Of a stretch of DNA of 64,000 nucleotides, positions 47,079-55,881 are shown piece after piece. Position numbers and translations under genes: made by a program. Source of the DNA: Gammaproteobacteria bacterium (GTDB lineage: Bacteria > Pseudomonadota > Gammaproteobacteria > Xanthomonadales > Marinicellaceae); contig JAWLAO010000008.1 in the NCBI GenBank assembly GCA_041395445.1, positions 26,031 to 90,030 of the forward strand, read 5' to 3'. Numbering within the stretch: the stretch's first letter is position 1; each line of letters begins with the position of its first letter. The notes under the pieces are model-generated. The model was not told the origin of the DNA, searched no databases, and saw only the letters and a program-made list of their open reading frames with translations.

Positions 47079-47486
47079 ATGGAAGAGTTGCTCAACAATC
47101 CGGAAAAACTTTTAATCATTGGTGCAATCTACCACATTGCTTTTGTGGTGTTTCATCTTCTTTTCTGGAAATTGTTTGATTGGGTCGAAGATTTGAAGAA
47201 ACTTTCTTTCACCAACAAAGCTGTCATGCAGATAATGAATCTGCGATTGATATTTATCTTTCTGGTTTTTGCATATATTTCATATTTTAATGGCAGTGAA
47301 CTGCTTAGTACTAAACTAGGACTGACTTTGACAGCTTCAATCGCCCTGTTCTGGGGATTCCGTAGTGCTGAACAAATTTTTTATTTTGGCGTGAATAATA
47401 TAGCCTCGAATTTGTTATTTCTGGTTTTTGTATTTGGAACTTTGTTGTATAGTTGGGTTTTCTATTTAAGCCTGAGTCTAAATTAG
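47079..47486 (+). CDS. Unknown small membrane protein between MCC beta and hydratase genes
   Basis: A 135-residue protein with about four hydrophobic segments (LIIGAIYHIAFVVFHLLFW, LRLIFIFLVFAYISYF, LGLTLTASIALFWGF and LLFLVFVFGTLLYSWVFYL in part). No family recognised with confidence. ATG immediately follows the liuB stop with no gap, so it is likely translated with the carboxylase subunit, though that says little about function. Confidence 0.65.
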   Translation: MEELLNNPEKLLIIGAIYHIAFVVFHLLFWKLFDWVEDLKKLSFTNKAVMQIMNLRLIFIFLVFAYISYFNGSELLSTKLGLTLTASIALFWGFRSAEQIFYFGVNNIASNLLFLVFVFGTLLYSWVFYLSLSLN

Positions 47487-47603
47487 TTAATATTTGAAAT
47501 TGAACTTCTTTTGAATGAACAACACTAAAATTTGAAATTTTCTTATTGACAATTCACCCCCCCTTATAACATTTAGATTCCATTAATAAATATGAGGTTA
47601 CTT

Positions 47604-48194
47604 ATGAAATTTTTTATTCCACTAATGATTGTATCAACAATGGTTCAGTCACAAGTTTCCAAAGAAGATATTGGTAAAGTACTTTATAGTGCTGATACCA
47701 CACCTACAGAAATCACAGCAGATCTTTATGAGAAAGGTCAAAGCCAGGAAAATCAAGAGAAAGGTTATCGATTCATTAAAGCCGAAATCTCAATCCCTCA
47801 AATAAAGGACGGACAAGAAATTATCAACGGGTCAAAAAGTTTATTCGCTGATATTCAACACGACGTTTATGGGAATGATATAGAAGTTGATGGTGTTCTT
47901 GATTCAGCAACAGTCACCATTCCTTTTGAGTTCGACCCTGAAAAACAATTATTTAGTGAATATCTCGATAATATGCAGGGTGTTATGGAAGATGTTATGA
48001 ATAAATATCCAGCAGTCAAATCTGGCGGATGTAACCGACTTCCTTTAGGTAGTACTTACACATCGGTGGAATACTGGTTACAAGGTTGTGTTAAAATCAC
48101 GAGAGTTGCGCAATGTAGAGATATTGGTCAAGGAGTGGCGTGGTATAGTATACGTGAAGAAATGGAAATCCAACCTAGTTGCATTATACCATAG
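47604..48194 (+). CDS. Unknown exported protein
   Basis: A 196-residue protein with the signal peptide MKFFIPLMIVSTMVQS; ATG 47604 has GAGG six bases upstream, which rules out the ATG four codons earlier. The mature part has four Cys (SGGCNRLP, LQGCVKI, AQCRDIG and QPSCIIP near the end), suggesting two disulfides. Terms of no family are recognised. A rho-independent terminator follows, so it ends its transcript. Confidence 0.6.
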   Translation: MKFFIPLMIVSTMVQSQVSKEDIGKVLYSADTTPTEITADLYEKGQSQENQEKGYRFIKAEISIPQIKDGQEIINGSKSLFADIQHDVYGNDIEVDGVLDSATVTIPFEFDPEKQLFSEYLDNMQGVMEDVMNKYPAVKSGGCNRLPLGSTYTSVEYWLQGCVKITRVAQCRDIGQGVAWYSIREEMEIQPSCIIP

Positions 48195-48218
48195 TTCATT
48201 TTTTACTTTTATCTACTT

Positions 48219-48246
48219 AAGCCGAAGCTCTGTCTTCGGCTTTTTT
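48219..48246 (+). terminator. Rho-independent terminator
   Basis: AAGCCGAAG / CTTCGGCTT stem with a short loop and a T run, between the unknown exported protein gene and the hydratase gene. Confidence 0.85.
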
Positions 48247-48321
48247 GATTATAGTAGTTTCATTAATTCCATAGCCCATCAGTCATGATATAATGCTGAA
48301 AATTTTTTATAATCAAATCCA

Positions 48322-49122
48322 ATGAAACAATTTTCCATGTATAAAACCATCAAAGTCGAAGCGGATAAACGTGGCGTTACAACTGTCACAATGACTCGAC
48401 CTGAGGTGCATAATGCTTTTAACGCCGAAATGATTGCCGAGCTCACTTCTGCATTTGATGCTTTAGACAAAAACTCCGACACCAGAGTGATTGTTTTGCA
48501 ATCGCAAGGTGAGTCATTCTCCGCCGGTGCTGATATCAACTGGATGAAATCCATGGTGAAAGCGACGCAAGCTGAAAATCAGGAAGATTCTTTGAAACTG
48601 GCAGCATTAATGCGTGCTATCAATTTTTGTAGCAAAGCGGTTATCGCCCGTGTTCAGGGTTTGGCCCTTGGAGGCGGAGTCGGACTCATTGCCTGTTGCG
48701 ATATTGCCATCGCCAATGAAGAATCCAAATTCGGTTTGACTGAAGCAAAGTTAGGTTTGGTTCCGGCAGTGATTTCGCCTTATGTGATTGATGCTATTGG
48801 TTCTCGTCATTCTCGTCGTTTTTTCCAAACAGCGGAGATTTTCAATGCTGAAAAGGCTTATGAAATCGGGTTGATTTCAGAATTTGTTCCGCATGAAGAA
48901 TTAGATGAGCAAGTTGAAAAACAAATCAGCTTTCTTTTAAAAACAGGTCCGAGTGCAAAGACGATTAGCAAAAAACTAGTTCACTCAGTGTCTGCTAGAA
49001 CCATTCCCCAGCAGAAGAAAATTGATCAGTACACCACTCAGGTGATTGCGGCGGTTCGGGTTTCTGAGGAAGGTCAGCTCGGTTTAAAAGCCTTTTTAGA
49101 TAAGAAAAAACCCAAATGGTGA
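48322..49122 (+). CDS. liuC: Enoyl-CoA hydratase family, probable methylglutaconyl-CoA hydratase
   Basis: A crotonase-fold enzyme of 266 residues. It shows MTRPEVHNAFNAEMIAEL, the oxyanion loop SAGADINWMK, VQGLALGGGVGLIACCDIAIA in part and KFGLTEAKLGLVPAVISPYV. The DINWMK phrase and the closeness to liuB point to LiuC, which hydrates 3-methylglutaconyl-CoA to HMG-CoA in leucine degradation. A generic enoyl-CoA hydratase cannot be excluded. Start could be five codons later (MYKTIKVE); neither has a clear ribosome site. Confidence 0.85.
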   Translation: MKQFSMYKTIKVEADKRGVTTVTMTRPEVHNAFNAEMIAELTSAFDALDKNSDTRVIVLQSQGESFSAGADINWMKSMVKATQAENQEDSLKLAALMRAINFCSKAVIARVQGLALGGGVGLIACCDIAIANEESKFGLTEAKLGLVPAVISPYVIDAIGSRHSRRFFQTAEIFNAEKAYEIGLISEFVPHEELDEQVEKQISFLLKTGPSAKTISKKLVHSVSARTIPQQKKIDQYTTQVIAAVRVSEEGQLGLKAFLDKKKPKW

Positions 49123-49204
49123 TTTTTCTTTGATTGAGCATGGAATCATGCTCTGTTAAAATGGTCAACCATTAGTAATACAAAATGATTCAAAGAGTAA
49201 AATA

Positions 49205-49828
49205 ATGAACAAACTAGCTAAAACAATTTTCATTTGCCTGAGTTTAATGGTTTCATTGGCGTTATCAGCAGCTCCGGTATTGGTCAAAATGCAAACCAAT
49301 CGTGGTGATATTTATTTGGAACTTTATCCTGAAAAAGCTCCATTGAGTGTTGCAAATTTCACACAATATATCAAAGAAGGTTTTTATAACGGAACAATTT
49401 TCCATCGAGTCATTAGTAACTTCATGATTCAGGGCGGTGGTTATGACCAGGATTTAGTTCGTAAAAACACCAACCCTCCGATTCAGAATGAAGCCGGCAA
49501 TGGTCTGAAAAATCTGCGTGGTACAATTGCAATGGCGAGAACCAATGATCCGCATTCAGGGACTTCCCAGTTCTTCATCAATGTTGTTGACAACCCTGCT
49601 TTGGATTTTACCGGCGAGCAAAACAGCAGAACATGGGGTTATGCGGTTTTCGGAAAAGTGATTGAAGGTATGGACGTTGTTGATGAAATCAAGTTGACTC
49701 CAACCGGGCCAAATCCTCCTTTCAGAAGTGATGTGCCAATTAAAACAATCAAAATTGAGTCTGTAAGTGTGATTGACAAATTACCATCGGATGAATCAAA
49801 AACGACTGAAGAACCTGTCCAACAATAA
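49205..49828 (+). CDS. Periplasmic peptidyl-prolyl cis-trans isomerase (cyclophilin)
   Basis: A 207-residue exported cyclophilin, PpiA-like. The signal peptide is MNKLAKTIFICLSLMVSLALSAA. The core has LYPEKAPLSVANFTQYI, GTIFHRVISNFMIQGGG (catalytic Arg in FHR), ARTNDPHSGTSQFFINV and YAVFGKVIEGMDVVD. It lies 13 bases upstream of lpxH, and the pair cyclophilin-lpxH is common in gammaproteobacteria. Confidence 0.9.
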   Translation: MNKLAKTIFICLSLMVSLALSAAPVLVKMQTNRGDIYLELYPEKAPLSVANFTQYIKEGFYNGTIFHRVISNFMIQGGGYDQDLVRKNTNPPIQNEAGNGLKNLRGTIAMARTNDPHSGTSQFFINVVDNPALDFTGEQNSRTWGYAVFGKVIEGMDVVDEIKLTPTGPNPPFRSDVPIKTIKIESVSVIDKLPSDESKTTEEPVQQ

Positions 49829-49841
49829 TATTTAGATTATT

Positions 49842-50567
49842 GTGAGTTCGACTGTTTTATTCATTGCTGATTTACATTTAAGTCCACAACACCCGGAAAT
49901 ATTTCAGCGGTTCAAAGACTTCCTTCATGAAAAAGCCCGTCATGCACGGGCTTTGTATATCTTGGGAGATTTGTTTGAATATTATCTGGGCGATGATGCG
50001 ATGGATGAACTCGCTTCACAAACAGCGCTTGAACTCCAACAACTCAATTCTAAATATCAGACCGAATGTTATTTTATGCCTGGGAATCGAGATTTCCTGG
50101 TGTCAGAAGATTTTGCAGAAAAAGCCAGCCTTAAGATTCTAACTGATCCGACAATCATTCAACTAGAAGAGAAAAAAATTATCCTTACTCACGCAGACGA
50201 ACTTTGTACGGATGATATTGAATACCAGAAAATCCGCACTCAACTCCGGTCTGAACAATGGCAGCAATGGTTTTTGTCTCAAACCATTGAACAACGCATT
50301 GAATTTGCCAAACAAGCTCGCCAGAAAAGTATGGAACACACTCAATCTGCCAGTTCTGAAATTATGGATGTGAATCCAGATGCTGTTGAAAATTTATTCA
50401 AACAATTCGATTGTCAGTTAATGATTCATGGACACACTCATCGACCGGCATTTCACACCACAGAAATCAATAATCAACAATGTTTAAGGATGGTTGTTGG
50501 CGACTGGCATTATCAAACCAGTTATATTAAATTCGAAGATAATAGCTTTAAATTGATTAACAAATAA
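49842..50567 (+). CDS. lpxH: UDP-2,3-diacylglucosamine diphosphatase
   Basis: LpxH makes lipid X in lipid A synthesis at the inner membrane. The 241-residue calcineurin-like enzyme has the metal motifs FIADLHLSPQHPE, LGDLFEYYLGDDAM, PGNRDFLVSEDFA, LTHADELCTDD and MIHGHTHRPAFH. GTG 49842 is the only start that keeps the first metal motif; no strong ribosome site is seen. A terminator follows. Confidence 0.94.
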   Translation: MSSTVLFIADLHLSPQHPEIFQRFKDFLHEKARHARALYILGDLFEYYLGDDAMDELASQTALELQQLNSKYQTECYFMPGNRDFLVSEDFAEKASLKILTDPTIIQLEEKKIILTHADELCTDDIEYQKIRTQLRSEQWQQWFLSQTIEQRIEFAKQARQKSMEHTQSASSEIMDVNPDAVENLFKQFDCQLMIHGHTHRPAFHTTEINNQQCLRMVVGDWHYQTSYIKFEDNSFKLINK

Positions 50568-50599
50568 AAAAGCAACCACATTTCGTACAGTTGCTTTTT
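50567..50599 (+). terminator. Rho-independent terminator after lpxH
   Basis: AAAAAGCAAC / GTTGCTTTTT perfect 10-bp arms. The A and T runs make it usable from both strands, also for the convergent membrane-protein gene. Confidence 0.85.
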
Positions 50600-50618
50600 C
50601 TTGAAATTAAGCAATTAA

Positions 50619-51071
50619 TCAGGATTCTGGTACTAGCTTTGCGGAGACCCAACCTAAGACGGCTCCGGCAACCACAAAATACAAGACGCTTTCAGCAGTC
50701 CACCATAACCAAATCGCATCCGGCAAATTAAAAATACCAGACCAGGCAGCTGACCAGCCAGCCATAAAAACGGTCAACATCACGCCATATTTAATTCCTT
50801 TCAACAAGCCACTGCCTGAAAAAGACGACCTGACCATAGAATAGATTCCCGCAATAATGATTGCGAAAATAACACCTGTGGTAATCCAGCGTGGCATCAA
50901 TGCAGCCATATCCGGTGGATCTTGCATCAATTCCGGTCGCCAAAATGCTGCTGTTTGCTGATAATACGGATCTAGAATTCCTTCGTGTAGAAGCGGACCG
51001 GTTATCATTCCTAAAAGAAATTGAACCAAATAAAATATGATTCCCCCGATTAAAGCGATTTTAAGATTCAT
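50619..51071 (-). CDS. Unknown four-segment membrane protein
   Basis: A 150-residue hydrophobic protein with segments IALIGGIIFYLVQFLLGMIT, WITTGVIFAIIIAGIYSMV, YGVMLTVFMAGWSAAWSGIF and VLYFVVAGAVLGWVSAKL, each near 20 residues. The charged loop between the first two (FWRPELMQDPPDM) is likely periplasmic. I do not recognise a characterised family. It is alone on the minus strand, facing lpxH. Confidence 0.65.
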   Translation of the reverse strand: MNLKIALIGGIIFYLVQFLLGMITGPLLHEGILDPYYQQTAAFWRPELMQDPPDMAALMPRWITTGVIFAIIIAGIYSMVRSSFSGSGLLKGIKYGVMLTVFMAGWSAAWSGIFNLPDAIWLWWTAESVLYFVVAGAVLGWVSAKLVPES

Positions 51072-51307
51072 AAAATTCTCCCCTATTTGTTTTAATTTTT
51101 ATCGCAAATAACACAACTTTCATGCCATTTGACAATTAATTTTAGCAAACAAAATCGTGTCGGAAAAGCATTACTTTTGACTCCTGAACAAAAATTCTGT
51201 ATAAAAATACTGTAAGATTTCAAAATGTTTACGCTCAGCCCATATTGAATTCGACAAGATTCTGCTAAAATATCGGCTGTTATAAGAATAAAGACTTTGA
51301 GGATATC

Positions 51308-52807
51308 ATGACTGCATTAGAAAAGTTGCACATTATGCGAAAGACGAAAGGGGATGTTTTAACACATGGATTGAGTGATGAGGTTATTACAGACTTTTTA
51401 AAATCAGACGAAAATTTAGAAAAAGCCATCAATTCAGCTTTTAAGTGTTTTGAACAAATAAAAAAAGAGTTTGCAGACCTAATCGACATGGGCGAAAGAG
51501 AACAAATGAGACTTGTTCAAAGTGACTTCGTTAATTTTTATTCAGAAGATGCTGTCAACCCATATGTCTCTGTCGCAGCAAAAGGTCCTTGGTTGGTCAC
51601 ACTTAAAGGAGCTGTTTTACATGACAACGGCGGTTATGGTATGTTAGGGGCAGGACATGCTCCTGATTTTGTATTGGAAACAATGAGCCGACCTCATGTA
51701 ATGGCAAACATTATGACGCCATCAATTCCACAAATGAGGCTAACCAGAGCTCTGAAGAAAGAAGTGGGACACACACAAGGTCAATGTCCTTTTGAGAAGT
51801 TTGTCTGTATGAATTCCGGCTCAGAAGCGGTAACTGTTGCCGCCAGAATTTCTGACATTAATGCCAAGAAAGTAACAGAGGCCGGCGGTCGTCATGCCGG
51901 AAAGAAAATTAAAATCATGTCTTTAAAAGGCGCTTTTCATGGTCGTACTGACAGACCTGCCCAGTATTCGGACTCTTCTTTACCCGGTTATAAAAAATAT
52001 TTAGCTTCTTTTGCTGAAAGAGACAACCTGATTACAGTTCCAATTAATGATGACGATGCATTGAAAAAAGCTTTTGAGAAAGCTGAAAAAGAAAATGTAT
52101 TTGTCGAATCCTTATTCATGGAACCGGTCATGGGAGAAGGAAATCCTGGAATGTCAATCACTCGCGAGTTTTACGAGACTGCACGCCAATTGACAAAGGA
52201 TAATGGTACATTATTGCTTGTGGATTCGATTCAAGCCGGATTGAGAGCCCACGGATGTTTATCTATCGTGGATTATGCAGGATTTGAAGGAATTGATCCA
52301 CCGGATATGGAAACCTATTCAAAAGCCCTCAATGCCGGTCATTATCCAATGTCGGTTTTAGCAATGACCGATGCAACTTCTAAAATGTATGTCAAAGGTG
52401 TTTATGGAAATACTATGACCGCCAATCCCAAAGCGATGGATGTCGCCTATGAAGTATTAACTCGAGTTGATTCTGACTTGAGAAAAAATATTGTTGAACG
52501 AGGCAAGGAGTTTGTGCAAAAACTTAAAGGTCTTCAACAAAAACTTAACGGCAAAGTGACCAATGTACAAGGAACCGGTTTATTGTTTTCTTGTGAACTA
52601 GCACCGGAATATAAAGCCTATGGTATAGACTCAATTGAGGAATACATGCGTTTTAGAGGAATTGGTGTTATTCATGGTGGAGCAAACTCACTCAGATTTA
52701 CACCTCATTTTGCTATCACTTCCAAAGAAGTCGATCTGATTATTGATGCCGTCGAGTATGCAATTTTAAATGGACCCAAAGCAAACGCTTTAGACAAAGC
52801 CAGTTAA
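51308..52807 (+). CDS. Divergent class III PLP-dependent aminotransferase
   Basis: A 499-residue fold-type I enzyme. Recognisable motifs are CMNSGSEAVTVAARI, KGAFHGRTDRPAQ, EPVMGEGNPGMS, LLVDSIQAGLRAHG (PLP Asp), ETYSKALNAGHYPMSVL (PLP Lys within SKALN) and VYGNTMTANPKAM. The usual DEVQTGxGRTG and GGGxPxGA are changed, and there is an N-terminal extension of about 80 residues, so it is a distant branch. The substrate is unknown. A hairpin follows the stop. Confidence 0.8.
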   Translation: MTALEKLHIMRKTKGDVLTHGLSDEVITDFLKSDENLEKAINSAFKCFEQIKKEFADLIDMGEREQMRLVQSDFVNFYSEDAVNPYVSVAAKGPWLVTLKGAVLHDNGGYGMLGAGHAPDFVLETMSRPHVMANIMTPSIPQMRLTRALKKEVGHTQGQCPFEKFVCMNSGSEAVTVAARISDINAKKVTEAGGRHAGKKIKIMSLKGAFHGRTDRPAQYSDSSLPGYKKYLASFAERDNLITVPINDDDALKKAFEKAEKENVFVESLFMEPVMGEGNPGMSITREFYETARQLTKDNGTLLLVDSIQAGLRAHGCLSIVDYAGFEGIDPPDMETYSKALNAGHYPMSVLAMTDATSKMYVKGVYGNTMTANPKAMDVAYEVLTRVDSDLRKNIVERGKEFVQKLKGLQQKLNGKVTNVQGTGLLFSCELAPEYKAYGIDSIEEYMRFRGIGVIHGGANSLRFTPHFAITSKEVDLIIDAVEYAILNGPKANALDKAS

Positions 52808-52827
52808 TAATTTCGGGTGAAAACTCA

Positions 52828-52858
52828 AACAAACAACAGGGAAATCTTGTTGTTTGTT
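52828..52858 (+). terminator. Hairpin after the aminotransferase gene
   Basis: AACAAACAACA / TGTTGTTTGTT, 11-bp arms with a 9-base loop. The stem is AT-rich and no T run follows, so it is a weak candidate. Confidence 0.5.
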
Positions 52859-52926
52859 ATGAGTTACACGATAATCCTTTTTTGAATTTTCACTACACAA
52901 CTTAAAGGTAAGTAAAGGTAAAACGC

Positions 52927-54339
52927 ATGATTGATATTTCTGTTGATATTTCTATCAAACAAGCACTCCAGGGAGAGATTGCTTTTGACACAACTGTAAC
53001 GATTAAAGGTTGGGTTAGAAACCGCAGAGACTCTAAAGGTGGTTTTTCATTTTTAGTGATGCACGATGGTTCTTGTTTTGATGCCATTCAGGTCATTGCT
53101 GATGATTCACTTGAAAATTATGAAGATGAAATCAAACATTTAACAACAGGATGTTCGGCAATTATTACCGGAAAACTTGTGAAATCCGGTGGCCAAGGTC
53201 AATCTTGTGAAATTCAGGCTTCTGCTGTTGAAGTGACGGGCATGGTTGAAGACCCTGAAACCTATCCGGTACAACCCAAGAGACACACAATGGAATTCTT
53301 ACGAGAGGTTGCACATTTACGCCCTCGTACCAATACTTTCAGTGCCATGACACGTGTTCGCAACACATTGGCTCAAGCTGTTCATCGTTTTTTTCATCAA
53401 AACGGTTTTTTCTGGATCAGTACCCCGATAATCACTGCTAGCGACTGTGAAGGTGCCGGTGACTTATTTAGAGTCACACAACTGGACTTGGCAAACTTGC
53501 CAATGACTGATAAAGGTGTGGTTGATTATTCTAAAGACTTTTTCGGAAAAGAAACCTACCTGACAGTTTCAGGACAACTGAATGTAGAAACTCATGCCAT
53601 GGCATTATCAAAAGTTTATACTTTCGGCCCGACTTTCCGTGCAGAAAACTCCAATACAACTCGCCATCTCGCAGAGTTTTGGATGATAGAACCTGAAGTG
53701 GCATTCAATAATTTGAGCGATAATGCAGATTTGGCTGAGGATTTCCTCAAGTTTGTTTTCAAAGCTGTCCTCAATGAAAATCCGGATGATATGCAGTTTT
53801 TCGACCAATTTGTACAAAAAGGCGTGATTGAAAGATTAGAGTCTTTCCAAAATGACAGTTTTGCCCGTGTTGAGTACACTGATGCCATAGAAATTTTACA
53901 AAAATCAGGTCAAAATTTTGAATACAAACCGGAATGGGGAGCTGATTTACAAACTGAGCATGAAAGATATCTGACGGAAAAACACTTCAAGAAACCTACA
54001 GTTATCATGAACTATCCAAAATCTATCAAACCATTTTATATGCACTGCAATGATGACGATAAAACTGTTGCAGCAATGGATGTTCTAGTTCCGGGTGTTG
54101 GAGAGTTGATTGGCGGTTCACAACGTGAAGCCCGTGTTGATGTTTTATTGGAAAGAATGAAAGAGCATCATCTCAATCTTGAAGAATACAAATGGTATAT
54201 TGATTTGCGTCGCTATGGAACAGCTCCTCACGCCGGTTTTGGTTTGGGTTTTGAAAGATTGGTGAGTTATGTCACCGGAATCAATAACATCCGTGATGTG
54301 ATTGCATTCCCAAGAACACCGGGTAACGCTCGATTTTAA
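52927..54339 (+). CDS. asnS: Asparaginyl-tRNA synthetase
   Basis: AsnRS is a class IIb synthetase charging tRNA-Asn. An N-terminal OB-fold (VTIKGWVRNRRDSKGGFSF, in part) precedes the catalytic core: motif 1 region with FHQNGFFWISTPIIT, motif 2 FRAENSNTTRHLAEFWMIEPE (in part) and motif 3 GLGFERLVSYVTG. The phrase EPEVAFNNL and ending FPRTPGNARF are AsnS hallmarks. 470 residues is normal. It stands alone. Confidence 0.95.
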   Translation: MIDISVDISIKQALQGEIAFDTTVTIKGWVRNRRDSKGGFSFLVMHDGSCFDAIQVIADDSLENYEDEIKHLTTGCSAIITGKLVKSGGQGQSCEIQASAVEVTGMVEDPETYPVQPKRHTMEFLREVAHLRPRTNTFSAMTRVRNTLAQAVHRFFHQNGFFWISTPIITASDCEGAGDLFRVTQLDLANLPMTDKGVVDYSKDFFGKETYLTVSGQLNVETHAMALSKVYTFGPTFRAENSNTTRHLAEFWMIEPEVAFNNLSDNADLAEDFLKFVFKAVLNENPDDMQFFDQFVQKGVIERLESFQNDSFARVEYTDAIEILQKSGQNFEYKPEWGADLQTEHERYLTEKHFKKPTVIMNYPKSIKPFYMHCNDDDKTVAAMDVLVPGVGELIGGSQREARVDVLLERMKEHHLNLEEYKWYIDLRRYGTAPHAGFGLGFERLVSYVTGINNIRDVIAFPRTPGNARF

Positions 54340-54455
54340 TTGAAAATCCGATTGATTCAGTTGAAATATTCAATTGTAGAATTGATACAAATCAATAACT
54401 GCTTTGCATAAAATTCGCTATAATAAAAGCCAGATTTACAACTTGGAGAACTATT

Positions 54456-54743
54456 ATGGCGAATGAAGGTTATCACGAACCGATTGAAGAACTATCCGAT
54501 GAAACTCGAGACATGCACCGTGCCATCACATCCTTGATGGAAGAGCTTGAAGCGGTCGATTGGTATGCACAAAGAATGGATGCCTGCAAAGATGAAGAGC
54601 TTAGAGCCATTTTAAAACACAACAGAGATGAAGAAAAAGAACATGCTGCTATGGTTCTGGAGTGGATTCGCCGTCGTGATCCTGAGTTTGACAAAGAATT
54701 GCGTGACTACTTGTTCACTGATAAACCAATTGCACATAAGTAA
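54456..54743 (+). CDS. Encapsulated-ferritin-type (EncFtn) protein without a cargo tail
   Basis: A 95-residue two-helix protein close to EncFtn of Rhodospirillum rubrum, a decameric ferroxidase normally packed inside an encapsulin nanocompartment. It shows HRAITSLMEELEAVDWYAQRM and HNRDEEKEHAAMVLEWIRR in parts. The ferroxidase ligands equivalent to Glu32, Glu62 and His65 are present as Glu30, Glu60 and His63, and Trp36 and Tyr37 are kept. It ends at LFTDKPIAHK and lacks the C-terminal cargo-loading peptide. The encapsulin shell gene that normally follows is absent; truD is next. It may act as a free iron oxidase or load another shell in trans. Confidence 0.82.
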   Translation: MANEGYHEPIEELSDETRDMHRAITSLMEELEAVDWYAQRMDACKDEELRAILKHNRDEEKEHAAMVLEWIRRRDPEFDKELRDYLFTDKPIAHK

Positions 54744-54769
54744 TTTATTAGAACCTCAGGGTAAAAGTC

Positions 54770-55804
54770 ATGAGTGTTGATTTTGATGCACTCTTCCCTA
54801 CTTTTAACCAGATTTCTGCAAGTGGCCAGATTAAATGCAAGGATGCTGATTTTATCGTTACCGAACATACTGATATTGACTTCACCGGAGATGGGGAGCA
54901 CCTGTGGCTATACGTTGAAAAGATCAACTCAAATACGGATTGGGTTGCCAAACAACTTTCCAATATTTGCCAGGTTCCACGAATGCAAGTCGGCTTTGCC
55001 GGTCTAAAAGATAGACATGCAATAACCAGACAATGGTTTAGTGTCCAGCTCCCTAAAGTTTCTGATATTTCAAAAATCAACTCTGCTTTGCCTGATGAAG
55101 TTCAAATCATTAACTCATCATGGCATAACCGAAAATTAAAAACCGGACAGCTCGATTATAATCATTTCGAAATTTTGATTCGGAATATTGAAGGCGATAA
55201 AAACTCAGTTGATGAGAATATCGAGAATATCAAACGATTTGGATTTCCTAATTATTTTGGTCCACAACGATTTGGAATCGAAATGGGCAATATTGAAAAA
55301 GCCAAAGATTGGTTCTCAGGGACTTATAAAGTCAAAAACAAAAACCTCAAAAGTTTGCTCATTTCAACAGCCAGAAGTTATATTTTCAACTCAATTGTAG
55401 CCGAGAGAATCAAACAAGGCATCTGGAACAAATCAGTCAAAGGCGATATATTCCAGCTTCAAGGTAGCAATTCGTGGTTCAAAGATTCAGATGCAACACC
55501 TGATGAAATCTCCACCCGATTAAAGGATTTTGACATCAACATAACCGCTGCCATGTGGGGTGAAAACCAATCAATTAGTAATGATGAATGCTTGGTTCTG
55601 GAAGAAAATATTGCAAGCCAATTCCAAACATTCCAGCAAGGGTTAACAAAATTCAGATTAAAACAAGAAAGGCGTTCCATTCGTTGTATAGCTTCAGAGC
55701 TTAGCCATGAATGGTTTGATAAAAACCTTAAACTTTCGTTTAGCCTCCAACCGGGAAGCTACGCAACCGGATTGATTCGAGAAATCTTAAACTATTCGGA
55801 ATAA
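54770..55804 (+). CDS. truD: tRNA pseudouridine(13) synthase
   Basis: TruD converts U13 of tRNA-Glu to pseudouridine. The 344-residue protein has ADFIVTEHTDIDFTGDGEHL (in part), the catalytic block VGFAGLKDRHAITRQWFS with the Asp nucleophile, NYFGPQRFGIEMGN and PGSYATGLIREIL. It starts 26 bases after the EncFtn-type gene. A terminator follows. In many gammaproteobacteria truD is near surE-pcm; here it is about 48 kb away. Confidence 0.94.
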   Translation: MSVDFDALFPTFNQISASGQIKCKDADFIVTEHTDIDFTGDGEHLWLYVEKINSNTDWVAKQLSNICQVPRMQVGFAGLKDRHAITRQWFSVQLPKVSDISKINSALPDEVQIINSSWHNRKLKTGQLDYNHFEILIRNIEGDKNSVDENIENIKRFGFPNYFGPQRFGIEMGNIEKAKDWFSGTYKVKNKNLKSLLISTARSYIFNSIVAERIKQGIWNKSVKGDIFQLQGSNSWFKDSDATPDEISTRLKDFDINITAAMWGENQSISNDECLVLEENIASQFQTFQQGLTKFRLKQERRSIRCIASELSHEWFDKNLKLSFSLQPGSYATGLIREILNYSE

Positions 55805-55833
55805 AAAAGCCTGTCAAAATCTAACAGGCTTTT
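55805..55833 (+). terminator. Rho-independent terminator after truD
   Basis: AAAAGCCTGT / ACAGGCTTTT perfect 10-bp arms with a 9-base loop; A and T runs allow use from both strands. Confidence 0.85.
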
Positions 55834-55881
55834 CAATGCTTAAACAACCAAACCTTTATCAAGGTCTGATTTGTTTCTTAC

